Source: Ruminococcus sp.
GTDB lineage: Bacteria; Bacillota; Clostridia; Oscillospirales; Ruminococcaceae
Assembly (NCBI GenBank): GCA_015066875.1
Contig: SVNM01000004.1
Coordinates: 1-64,000 of the forward strand
Reading direction: 5' to 3'
DNA: 64,000 nt
In this document: one piece after another, positions 47,264 to 56,024 of the stretch
Position numbering within the stretch: the first letter of the stretch is position 1
Layout: each line of letters begins with the position of its first letter
Position numbers and translations under genes: made by a program
Notes under the pieces: generated by a model
What the model was told of the DNA's origin: nothing
Database searches by the model: none
The model's input: the letters and a program-made list of their open reading frames with translations, nothing else

Positions 47264-48028
47264 TTAGCCCTCGTTATATCTCTTCAGGAACTGCTTTGTA
47301 CGCTCGGTAGCGGTATTTCCGAAGAGCTGTTCGGGCGCACCTTCCTCAACGATAACTCCGCCCTCCATAAAGATAACGTGGTCGGCAACATCACGGGCAA
47401 AAGCCATTTCGTGAGTAACGATAACCATAGTCATACCGTCCTTGGCGAGCTCTTTGATAACCTTGAGGATTTCGCCTGTAAGCTCAGGGTCAAGAGCAGA
47501 TGTAGGCTCGTCGAAAAAGAGCATATCGGGATTAAGGGCAAGTGCACGTGCAATTGAAACACGCTGTTGCTGACCGCCTGAAAGCTCGCAGGGATAAGCC
47601 TTTGCCTTATCGGCAAGTCCCATTTTCTTCAGAAGCTCCATAGCATTTTTTTCAGCGTCAGCCTTAGCCTGCTTCAGCACAGTTACGGGAGCCTCGGTAA
47701 TATTTCTCAGCACATTGAAGTGGGGGAAAAGGTTGAAATTCTGGAAAACAAGACCGATTTTCAGTCTGATATCACGCAGAGTCTTAGGGTCGGTATAGAC
47801 GGTTTTGCCCTTCTGATTTTTCACAAGCATATCCATATCGCACACCTTGATTGTGCCTCCGCTTGCTGTTTCAAGCTGGTTTATACAGCGGAGCAGTGTG
47901 GATTTTCCCGAACCCGAAGGTCCGATAATAGCCACAACATCGCCCTTTTCCACGTTAAAGGAGATGTCCTTCAGTACGCAGAGCGAGCCGAAGCTTTTTG
48001 AGAGATTTTTTACTTCAAGCATAGCCAT
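47264..48028 (-). CDS. Polar amino-acid ABC transporter ATPase (GlnQ-like)
   Basis: [44 protein letters not shown]. Confidence 0.95.
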   Translation of the reverse strand: MAMLEVKNLSKSFGSLCVLKDISFNVEKGDVVAIIGPSGSGKSTLLRCINQLETASGGTIKVCDMDMLVKNQKGKTVYTDPKTLRDIRLKIGLVFQNFNLFPHFNVLRNITEAPVTVLKQAKADAEKNAMELLKKMGLADKAKAYPCELSGGQQQRVSIARALALNPDMLFFDEPTSALDPELTGEILKVIKELAKDGMTMVIVTHEMAFARDVADHVIFMEGGVIVEEGAPEQLFGNTATERTKQFLKRYNEG

Positions 48029-48043
48029 AACAAAGGCACCTCC

Positions 48044-48760
48044 TTATTTGTAGTAGTTCAGCTTCTTTTCGACAGCTGAAGCGATAACGGTTAAAATCAT
48101 AGCAAGCACGAAATAGAATGCTCCGGCGATAAACAGGGGAGTAAGCGAGCTGTAATTCTGCATCTGCTGTTTAGCCTTGAGAGTGATTTCCTCATAGGCA
48201 ACAACGTTTGCCAGCGAGGTATCCTTGATAAGAGTGATAACCTCATTTGCGCTTGCGGGAACTACTCTTTTCACAACCTGGGGCAGAATAATTCTGAAGA
48301 AGGTCTGAGTCTTTGTAAAGCTCAGCGAAGCGGCAGCCTCGTACTGTCCTTTGGGGATAGCCTCGATACCTCCGCGGAAAATCTCCGCAAAGTAGGCTGC
48401 GTAGTTGAGCACAAAGGCAACCAGCACTGCATTGAACATAAAGTTTTCGTCCTGGATATTGATTTTCTCAAGGAAATGCATCAGGAATGAAGGCAGTCCT
48501 TCCTGCTGTCTCAGCATAGGCACGGCATAGAAAACCACGATGATCTGAAGCATCAGCGGAGTTCCTCGCATTACAAGTATGTAAAGATTCGTAAGCCACG
48601 AAACGGGCTTGAATCTGCACATTTTCAGCAAAGCCACAATCATTCCCAGCGGAATTGAATAAAGAAGAGTAAAACCAAAGATTTTCAGCGTAGGTACAAG
48701 GTAATCCAGCAGGATTAAAAAGACCTTTTGTATTTCAGCGCCTGACATAGGAAAATTCAC
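48044..48760 (-). CDS. Amino-acid ABC transporter permease (HisM-like)
   Basis: YVLVMRGTPLMLQ-like LYILVMRGTPLMLQIIVVFYAVP, EAAASLSFTKTQTFFRIILPQVVKRVVPA. Confidence 0.93.
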   Translation of the reverse strand: MNFPMSGAEIQKVFLILLDYLVPTLKIFGFTLLYSIPLGMIVALLKMCRFKPVSWLTNLYILVMRGTPLMLQIIVVFYAVPMLRQQEGLPSFLMHFLEKINIQDENFMFNAVLVAFVLNYAAYFAEIFRGGIEAIPKGQYEAAASLSFTKTQTFFRIILPQVVKRVVPASANEVITLIKDTSLANVVAYEEITLKAKQQMQNYSSLTPLFIAGAFYFVLAMILTVIASAVEKKLNYYK

Positions 48761-48804
48761 CTCATTAATACATTAGTATAATAAAAACATACAAAGTCAT
48801 TATA

Positions 48805-48845
48805 CCAAAAAAAATCCCGCATAGCAATAGCTTACGGGATTTTTT
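48805..48845 (-). terminator. Terminator-like hairpin between SBP and permease genes
   Basis: Minus strand aatcccgtaagctattgctatgcgggatttttttt. Confidence 0.75.
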
Positions 48846-48865
48846 GCAAAATTTTCTGTTTTATC

Positions 48866-49690
48866 TTACTTTACAGTAGTAACGTCGCTTCCGAACCACT
48901 CTGTTGAGATTTCGCCGAGAGTTCCGTCAGCCTTCATTTCGCCGAGGATCTTCTGAACCTCATCTCTGAGCTTCTGATCGTTCTTGCGGAAGCCGATAGC
49001 GTACTCTTCTTCCTGAAGTCCGTCGGGAAGGATAACGTAGTCCTTACCGCTTGAAGTGATCTCATAGCCGGCAACGATTGAATCAAGGAATACAGCGTCA
49101 ACGATGCCGAGCTCCATCTGCTGAAGAGCCTCGATGTTTGTAGCAAGTGCCTGAACTGAGCAAGTACCGCCGATTTCGCTTTCCTCAAGGATTGTCTGAG
49201 CTGTAGAGCCGTTCTGAACGCCGATCTTCTTATCGCTCAGGTCAGCCATACCCTTAGCGTCGCTGTCAGCGGGAACAACGAATACCATTTCGTTCTTCAT
49301 ATAGGGGTCTGAAAGGTTCATAGATTCAGCTCTTGAGGGGTTAACAGACATACCGTTCCAGATACAGTCGATTCTGCCGGCGTTGAGGTCCTCTTCCTTA
49401 GTATCCCAGTTGATAGGCTGTTTAACCAGCTCAACGCCCATTCTCTTGCACACTTCCTCAGCAACGTCGATATCGAAGCCAACGATCTCGTCGTTTTCGT
49501 CTGTGTAGCCCATAGGCTTGAATGTAGCGTCAAGACCGAGAACGAACTTACCGCTGTCCATAACAGCCTGGAGAGAGTTATCCTCGCCTGAAGCAGTGCT
49601 CTTGGCGTCAGAGTCTTCCTTGCTTCCGCAACCGGCAGAAACAGCGAGCATTGTTACAGCAACAGCAGTTGTAAGGATTCTTTTAAGCAT
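48866..49690 (-). CDS. Amino-acid ABC transporter substrate-binding lipoprotein
   Basis: AVSAGCGSK lipobox; DDEIVGFDIDVAEEVCKRMG-like GFDIDVAEEVCKRMGVE; ADLSDKKIGVQNGSTAQ. Confidence 0.93.
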   Translation of the reverse strand: MLKRILTTAVAVTMLAVSAGCGSKEDSDAKSTASGEDNSLQAVMDSGKFVLGLDATFKPMGYTDENDEIVGFDIDVAEEVCKRMGVELVKQPINWDTKEEDLNAGRIDCIWNGMSVNPSRAESMNLSDPYMKNEMVFVVPADSDAKGMADLSDKKIGVQNGSTAQTILEESEIGGTCSVQALATNIEALQQMELGIVDAVFLDSIVAGYEITSSGKDYVILPDGLQEEEYAIGFRKNDQKLRDEVQKILGEMKADGTLGEISTEWFGSDVTTVK

Positions 49691-49850
49691 TGATTTTTTT
49701 CATAGAAATATCTCCTTATAAAAATAATAAAGTATTACTTTACAATGATAGCACAATGACTGTGCAAAGTAAAGCGGATATGTAAACTTTTGGAGTTTCA
49801 CATAAATAATCCCCGATTTACCGCCTGTTTTAGAGCATTTTTCCCACAGA

Positions 49851-49875
49851 AAAGGGACGGCACAGCCGTCCCCTT
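49851..49875 (-). terminator. Intrinsic terminator after ABC-2-like permease gene
   Basis: Minus strand aaggggacggctgtgccgtccctttt. Confidence 0.75.
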
Positions 49876-49883
49876 GCAAGATA

Positions 49884-50669
49884 TTATTCAAGATTGAGCT
49901 TCTTTGAAACAAGAAGATTTGTTATAAAGAAGAGTCCTGTGCATATTACAGTATAATACACAATGGAAACGATATTTTCTGTCAGAGCGAAGTCATCTCT
50001 GAGTATGTCTGTATCTGTAACCCCCGAAACTATTCCGAGAATAATTGCAAGAGCGATTACATTCGCAAACAGCAGACCTATTGCACAGAGAATTGAAACA
50101 AACTTGCTCATTCTGAAAGACGACTGCATAGCAAGACACATATAGCTCATAAGAATGAAAGCGCTGTAGGTGAGTATTCCCGATAAGAAATCAGTGATGA
50201 TCTCTGCCATTGAGCTGTCGTAAGATGAACTGCCGAACTCAAGAAGCAGTGTGGAGAAATCGAACTCATCAAGAAGAACGATCTGCCATACAAATGAGCA
50301 GACAATTCGTGTGATAATGTAGAATACCACTGTTGTAGTCAGCTTTACGGAAATAAGAGAAGCCGATGTTACAGGCAGAGTGTTTGTAAGATAGCCTTCT
50401 GATGAAAACATACTCTTATTGAAGCGTTTTATTCCCACAAAATATGAGATGACCGAGGCTCCGAAGAGAATGAATGTGATGCCTCCGATAAGAAGTGAAA
50501 TAAAGAAGATAATAACAACGTGGAAGAGTGTTTCAGATTCCTCGGAAACTCCCTCTACAAGAGTAGGAAGAAATTTTGTAAGTACTGCGGTAACAGCGAT
50601 TATTATGTACACAGCACTGTAAATTCTGATGTAGTACTTGAACTCGTGTTTAAAAAGCTTGCTTAACAT
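49884..50669 (-). CDS. ABC-2-like membrane permease
   Basis: Six-TM protein downstream of and overlapping ABC ATPase. Confidence 0.65.
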   Translation of the reverse strand: MLSKLFKHEFKYYIRIYSAVYIIIAVTAVLTKFLPTLVEGVSEESETLFHVVIIFFISLLIGGITFILFGASVISYFVGIKRFNKSMFSSEGYLTNTLPVTSASLISVKLTTTVVFYIITRIVCSFVWQIVLLDEFDFSTLLLEFGSSSYDSSMAEIITDFLSGILTYSAFILMSYMCLAMQSSFRMSKFVSILCAIGLLFANVIALAIILGIVSGVTDTDILRDDFALTENIVSIVYYTVICTGLFFITNLLVSKKLNLE

Positions 50670-51361
50670 CTGAACACCTCCCTGAAAAGTGCGTCGATTG
50701 ACATTCCCTTTTCCTCACGTATAGCGTCGGCAGAGCCGTACATTCTCAGGTTGCCGTACTGAAGCATAATCACGTCGTCAAGCACGCGCTCGATATCCTG
50801 AATAAGATGAGTAGAAATAATAACCGAAGCTTCGGGATTATAGTTTGTGATAATCGTATCGAGGATATAGTCTCTTGCAGCAGGGTCAACGCCTGCGATA
50901 GGCTCGTCAAGGAGGTAAAGCTTTGCATTTCTGCTCATAACGAGAATAAGCTGAACCTTTTCCTTAGTACCCTTTGAAAGAGTCTTTATCTTTGATTCGG
51001 TATTGATGTTGAGCTTTCTGAGCATTTCCTCTGCCACATCTTTTCTGAAATCAGCATAGAAATCGCAGAAATAGGCGATAATCTCCTTCACCTTCATATG
51101 TTCGGGGATATAGGTTCTTTCAGGAAGATAGGAAATAACAGCCTTTGTTTCGGGGCCGATTTTCTTTCCGTCAGCATAAATCTCGCCTCCCGAAGGTGTT
51201 AAAAGTCCGCATATCATTTTGATAAGTGTAGTTTTTCCGGAACCGTTCGGTCCTAAAAGACCGATGATTCTTCCGCTTTCAAGAGTCAGGTTAAGCGGGT
51301 GCAGAGCCTCGTTCTTACCGTATGACTTTGAAAGATTAACGCATCTGAGAATCTCAGACAT
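50663..51361 (-). CDS. ABC transporter ATPase (YtrB-like)
   Basis: GPNGSGKTTLIKMICGLL, LSKGTKEKVQLILVMSR, LLDEPIAGVDPAARDYI. Confidence 0.9.
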   Translation of the reverse strand: MSEILRCVNLSKSYGKNEALHPLNLTLESGRIIGLLGPNGSGKTTLIKMICGLLTPSGGEIYADGKKIGPETKAVISYLPERTYIPEHMKVKEIIAYFCDFYADFRKDVAEEMLRKLNINTESKIKTLSKGTKEKVQLILVMSRNAKLYLLDEPIAGVDPAARDYILDTIITNYNPEASVIISTHLIQDIERVLDDVIMLQYGNLRMYGSADAIREEKGMSIDALFREVFRC

Positions 51362-51747
51362 TAGTCATTACCCCTTTCAGATTGATTTTCATTGTTTGTG
51401 TACTCCTTCACAAGCGTAACAGCCTGTTCGGAATCAATACCCAGTTCCCTCATTTTGCTGACAAACTCGCTGATAATATCGGTATAAAGCAGGCTTTTAA
51501 GCTTGCTTACTGTTTCGGGGTTATCCGTAACGAACTTACCCGATGTTCTCAGCGAAAAAAGATAGCCCTCTCTTTCAATTTCCGAAAGAGCCTTCTGCAT
51601 TGTATTAGGGTTTACTCTTGCTTCCTCTGCCAGATCTCTTACAGAGGGGATTCTTCCGCCCACAGGGTACTGACCTGTAGCGATACGAAGCTTGATAACG
51701 TCCATAATCTGCAGATAAACAGGACGATCGTTGCTGAAATTCCACAT
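51361..51747 (-). CDS. GntR-family regulator (YtrA subfamily)
   Basis: RPVYLQIMDVIKLRIATGQYPVGGRIPSVRDLAEEARVNPNTMQKALSEIEREG. Confidence 0.93.
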   Translation of the reverse strand: MWNFSNDRPVYLQIMDVIKLRIATGQYPVGGRIPSVRDLAEEARVNPNTMQKALSEIEREGYLFSLRTSGKFVTDNPETVSKLKSLLYTDIISEFVSKMRELGIDSEQAVTLVKEYTNNENQSERGND

Positions 51748-51779
51748 AAAAAGCTTGCACCTCTTTTCCTTATTGTCAG

Positions 51780-51830
51780 GTTGTATTATTCAACTAATGA
51801 AATAATAACATATTTTTCTCCCGTTGTCAA
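51780..51830 (-). promoter_or_regulatory. GntR-ABC operon promoter with GTTG...CAAC imperfect palindrome
   Basis: Minus strand TTGACA-N17-TATTAT; GTTGTATTATTCAAC at 51780-51794. Confidence 0.55.
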
Positions 51831-51887
51831 GAGGTGTTATACTGAAAAGTGAGGATTTAACTGTGGGGAGAGAGCTTTTGCTACGTT

Positions 51888-52127
51888 TTATTTTGCTGTC
51901 CTGTTTTCAATTTCAATTACGATGTCGCTCATTTTAACCTCAAGGGCATTGGCGATACGATACAATGTTTCAAGAGTGGGTTTTCGTTCACCTCGCTCAA
52001 TTGCACTCAGATGAGTTCTTCCGATATCGGCAAATCCGCTGAGAACTTCTTGTGAAACACCCTTTTTCTTGCGGAAATCCGCAATAACCTTTCCTACAAT
52101 TACTGAATCAAGAGTCGGAATAAACAT
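51888..52127 (-). CDS. XRE-family HTH regulator
   Basis: VIADFRKKKGVSQEVLSGFADIGRTHLSAIERGERKPTLETLYRIANAL; start ATG 52127 with RBS. Confidence 0.92.
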   Translation of the reverse strand: MFIPTLDSVIVGKVIADFRKKKGVSQEVLSGFADIGRTHLSAIERGERKPTLETLYRIANALEVKMSDIVIEIENRTAK

Positions 52128-52183
52128 ATAATCACCTCTGAGTATATGATAAACGCTTTCAGAGGATTTTATGAATACATATG

Positions 52184-52212
52184 TTGACATTTGAACACTT
52201 ATGTGTTATAAT
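52184..52212 (+). promoter_or_regulatory. Consensus promoter overlapping AACAC-N4-GTGTT palindrome
   Basis: TTGACA-N17-TATAAT; AACACTTATGTGTT at 52194-52207. Confidence 0.75.
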
Positions 52213-52247
52213 TAACTTATAAATCTATATTATAGGAGGTACTTGAT

Positions 52248-53153
52248 ATGTTTTGCAAAAATTGTGGAAATGAATTGGTTGACGATTATTGTAGTAAATG
52301 TAATAAACAATATAATTCTACACGAAAAAAGTATAAGTATTTGTTTGTTGGTGTTATTGTAATAGTAATATTAATATTTATTATTAAACTTGTTTCTTTG
52401 ACAAAAAATCATCAAGTTTCAAATGAAAAGAAAAATGTTAAAGCAGAAATAAGTAACGAAATACAAACAGAAGCGATTGAAGTGAGTACCAAATCGCCAG
52501 AAGTTAGGGTAGATGATGATTTTAAATTATATGAGCAAGAACGTATTGGAACAATTCGCTTTGATAATGGGTTCTTATCTACAAATGTGTATGAAGATTC
52601 TGTAAATGATATTTATTATGATACTATTTCATGGGGAGAAGATGTTGAGATACTTGGTAGAGATGAGGGGGCTTGTTATATAAGTTATGGATATAAAAAA
52701 ATAGGTTATGTTCCAGAGTCTTATGTTTTTGAATGGGTTGAATCCAATTACTATATGGCTATGTATTATTTGAAAAAGTATGGTTATGAAATATATGATT
52801 TAGGCGATGCTATTGAACTTAATCATAATGAAGCAAAAAATATTAATAATTTCTTTGTTGATGCTTCATATTCCTATCATTGTGATAATGAAGGAAAAAT
52901 TGATAGTATAGGCATTATGCCAGGGTATGAGGTAATCGATGGATTAGTTGTAGGTGATTTTACTTATTCGGATATACAAGACAGGTTTGAGTTTGGATAT
53001 AACTCACCATTCTATGATGTGGATACACAAGTATATAAAGAGATTGTGTATGTTTATCACGGGAATGCTCCATACAAGATTGAATTTTATTTTGCAGAGC
53101 CCTATTCAGAATCAATTTGCTTTTTCACGTTTATAAAAAGAATGGAATGTTGA
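52248..53153 (+). CDS. Zinc-ribbon / TM / SH3-like protein
   Basis: MFCKNCGNELVDDYCSKCNKQY, one TM, then ILGRDEGACYISYGYKKIGYVPESYVFEW SH3-like; AT-rich gene. Confidence 0.65.
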   Translation: MFCKNCGNELVDDYCSKCNKQYNSTRKKYKYLFVGVIVIVILIFIIKLVSLTKNHQVSNEKKNVKAEISNEIQTEAIEVSTKSPEVRVDDDFKLYEQERIGTIRFDNGFLSTNVYEDSVNDIYYDTISWGEDVEILGRDEGACYISYGYKKIGYVPESYVFEWVESNYYMAMYYLKKYGYEIYDLGDAIELNHNEAKNINNFFVDASYSYHCDNEGKIDSIGIMPGYEVIDGLVVGDFTYSDIQDRFEFGYNSPFYDVDTQVYKEIVYVYHGNAPYKIEFYFAEPYSESICFFTFIKRMEC

Positions 53154-53177
53154 TTTAATTATCATCCGCCCGAAAGA

Positions 53178-53210
53178 AAAAGCTGTCACACGTTTTTGTG
53201 TGACAGCTTT
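53178..53210. terminator. Bidirectional terminator between convergent genes
   Basis: aaagctgtcacacgtttttgtgtgacagcttt. Confidence 0.8.
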
Positions 53211-53216
53211 AATTTT

Positions 53217-54569
53217 TTATTCCTCGTTATTATTACCCGAATTCTTCTTGAACTTAGCCTTCTGACCGAAATTAAGCGAGATAGTGAAAATCTTATCTGA
53301 CTTGAACAGTCTGAGGGCAAAGAACATACAGATTGCGAAGAACACAGCCTGATAGATGAGTCCGCCGAAGAAAATAGCGTCGTTTCCGAACATAAGGTTA
53401 GACATTGCCGAGAATGTATGTGTAAAGGGAATAGCGTAAACCAGCATGCGTACAGCTGTAGGCATAGCGTTTACATCGGCAAGCATAGAAATCATATAGG
53501 GAACCATTGCCAGCATCATAATGGGCATGATCATAGTCTGTGATGACTTTGTATCGTTGACCATAGCTCCGAGAATAAGAGATACGGAAAGACAGATCAT
53601 AATTGTAAGGAAGAGCTGAATTCCGATGAAGAGGTAGTCAGTAATTCCCAGTGAGAGTCCCAGCTGAGCAAGAGCGACCTCAACGGAAATAGCCTGTGTA
53701 ACAACAGAGGTTGAAAGCTCTTCGCTAACGGTATCGGTAGCACCCGAAACGAAAACCGAGAAGCCTACCATATAAACTGCAGCATTGATGAGAGCAACTA
53801 CAGCGGCGGCAATCATTTTTGCTGAGATTACAGCTGTTCTTGATACAGGAGCAGAAAGCAGTGTTTCAAGAGTCTTGTCGATTTTCTCGTTTGAGATTGC
53901 ACTCATAAGAGTCTGTGATGTCATCATAATGAGTACGAAAACGATAAGGGGAAGAATCATATTCTGCATCATAACCTTGCTCATAACGTTATCCATAGAA
54001 ACAGCTGCTGACTTGTCGTCGATTACCGTATTTTCGGAAACGCTTATGGGAGCGTCCATAAGAGCCAGGTCTTCAGCAGTAAGTCCTGAATTTTCAGCAA
54101 GAAGGTTTGTAATGCATTTTTCGATTACGCTTACAGCTCCGCTTGTGTCGTTTGAAAGGTTTGACATAGTAGCGGCAGATGTCATACGTGAAATGCTTAT
54201 AAGCTCAGCGGGCTTTCCCTCTGCAAGAGTGTCGCTGAAGCCTTCGGGAATGATTATAAGACTGCTTATATCGTTATCGTTGATGATATCGGCATAGTCT
54301 TCGCCCTGAGCTTCCACAACCTTTAAAGTGAGAGCGTCATTTTCGCCCATCTGGCTGAGCATATCCATAAGGCGGTCTGACATATCGCCGTCGTCGTTGT
54401 TGCAGATATTCAGCGAATATGTTTCGTTCACTGCATCGCTGATAGTGGTTTCCATAATATTGCCCACAAACATAAAGATAAGTGTTGTGAGTATGAGTCC
54501 GATAAACATCTGCTTATTAAGAAGCTCTGAAAGCTCTTTTTTCAAAAGGTTAATGAACTTCATTCTCAA
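53217..54569 (-). CDS. ABC-2-type permease (NatB-like)
   Basis: N- and C-terminal TM blocks, ISNEKIDKTLETLLSAPVSRTAVISAKMIAA. Confidence 0.87.
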   Translation of the reverse strand: MRMKFINLLKKELSELLNKQMFIGLILTTLIFMFVGNIMETTISDAVNETYSLNICNNDDGDMSDRLMDMLSQMGENDALTLKVVEAQGEDYADIINDNDISSLIIIPEGFSDTLAEGKPAELISISRMTSAATMSNLSNDTSGAVSVIEKCITNLLAENSGLTAEDLALMDAPISVSENTVIDDKSAAVSMDNVMSKVMMQNMILPLIVFVLIMMTSQTLMSAISNEKIDKTLETLLSAPVSRTAVISAKMIAAAVVALINAAVYMVGFSVFVSGATDTVSEELSTSVVTQAISVEVALAQLGLSLGITDYLFIGIQLFLTIMICLSVSLILGAMVNDTKSSQTMIMPIMMLAMVPYMISMLADVNAMPTAVRMLVYAIPFTHTFSAMSNLMFGNDAIFFGGLIYQAVFFAICMFFALRLFKSDKIFTISLNFGQKAKFKKNSGNNNEE

Positions 54570-55290
54570 TCACCACCCTTTCAAAGACTTCCTCAAGATT
54601 AGCGGCATTATAACGCTCTTTAAGCTCAGGAATACCGCCTGTAACCATAAGTTTTCCCTTTGAGATGATACCTACTCTGTCGGAAACAAACTCTATTTCT
54701 AGCATATTATGTGAGGAAAGCAGGAATGACATACCCTCTTCCTTGGCGAGCCTCTTTATCATTTTTCTGATTTCGATTGCGTTGAGAACGTCAAGACCGC
54801 TTGTAGCCTCATCGAGAATAGCAAGCTTAGGCTTTGTCATAACAGCTCTTGCAAGAAGAAGCTTTCTTATCATACCACGGCTGTAGGTGCCGATTTTATC
54901 ATTCAGTCTATCCCCGAGACCGCAGATATCGGAAGCTCTTTTAATATAGCCGTCGATTACATTTTTATCGGTAGAGAAGAGTCCTGCCATAAACTTAAGA
55001 TAGGCGATACCTGTCATAGTCTTGTAGGCGCCTGCCTCATCGGGAAGGTATGTGATGCACTCACGGACCTTTTCGGGCTCTTTCACAATACTGTATCCAT
55101 TGACTATAGCATCTCCGTCTGTGGGAGTAAGCAATGTGGATATCATACGTATAGTTGTTGTCTTTCCGGCACCGTTGGGACCGATAAGAGCAAAGATTTC
55201 GCCTTCGCCGATATCGAAGGAAACCTTGTTTGCGGCAAGCACCTTTGAATACTGCTTCGAGAGTGCTTTTACCTCAAGAACCTTGTTCAA
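54550..55290 (-). CDS. ABC transporter ATPase (NatA-like)
   Basis: GPNGAGKTTTIRMISTLL, YSRGMIRKLLLARAVM, LDEATSGLD. Confidence 0.92.
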   Translation of the reverse strand: MNKVLEVKALSKQYSKVLAANKVSFDIGEGEIFALIGPNGAGKTTTIRMISTLLTPTDGDAIVNGYSIVKEPEKVRECITYLPDEAGAYKTMTGIAYLKFMAGLFSTDKNVIDGYIKRASDICGLGDRLNDKIGTYSRGMIRKLLLARAVMTKPKLAILDEATSGLDVLNAIEIRKMIKRLAKEEGMSFLLSSHNMLEIEFVSDRVGIISKGKLMVTGGIPELKERYNAANLEEVFERVVIENEVH

Positions 55291-55641
55291 TTAAATAACC
55301 CCTTTCATTTCTTTCTATATTGCTCGCTACGCAAATAGCTTATATCGAAGCGAATTGTGTATACAGAGCAATAATCAGCAGTTTATTGCGAAGCATATAC
55401 CCGCATACGCAACTGCACATACATTATATCATTATGCAATAGCATTGTCAACAAAGGAAACTATGCTCAGGTAAAGCGAAACGGCTATAGCAGATGTGAA
55501 ACTGCACAATTAAACCTGTTGAATACTGTACAGCCTGCAAGAAGTGGTGGTTAAATTAAACAAACATCTTGGTGCATATTGCTGTATTGTGTCTTATCTT
55601 TAAGCAAATTTATTATATTAAACAGATAATGTCTAATCTTC

Positions 55642-55670
55642 TTGACAATTTCAAATAAATTTGATATACT
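55642..55670 (+). promoter_or_regulatory. Strong promoter preceding a long leader
   Basis: TTGACA (55642) - 17 bp - TATACT (55665). Confidence 0.75.
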
Positions 55671-56024
55671 TATTGGGTAAGATTTATGCAGTTTAGTGAA
55701 AATGCATAATAATCAGAACGTGAGGCATAGGCAGCCGAAGTTTGGAACGGATTTTTTACAGCAATTTAACCAAATTTAATATTGAACTCCTGTGTATCAC
55801 GACAAAGGAGGTTTTTGCTTGATTTTTTATGCACGTAACCCGCACCCTCTCTCAACTTAAGCGGATTGTGCCGGAATCAGGCTTGTTTTCGTGGACTTTC
55901 TTTCTTTTTACAACGGCTTTTGTCGCTGATTATGACTTACAAGGGGGTATTGTACCCTTTTGCATAGGAAAACTATGCCATTATATACTTTTGCACCGTC
56001 TGCGTGCGGAAAGGTGGAGATTAA

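Noticed and set aside
53785-54297. 170-aa plus-strand ORF
   Set aside because: Antisense to the ABC-2 permease gene; no homologous motifs.
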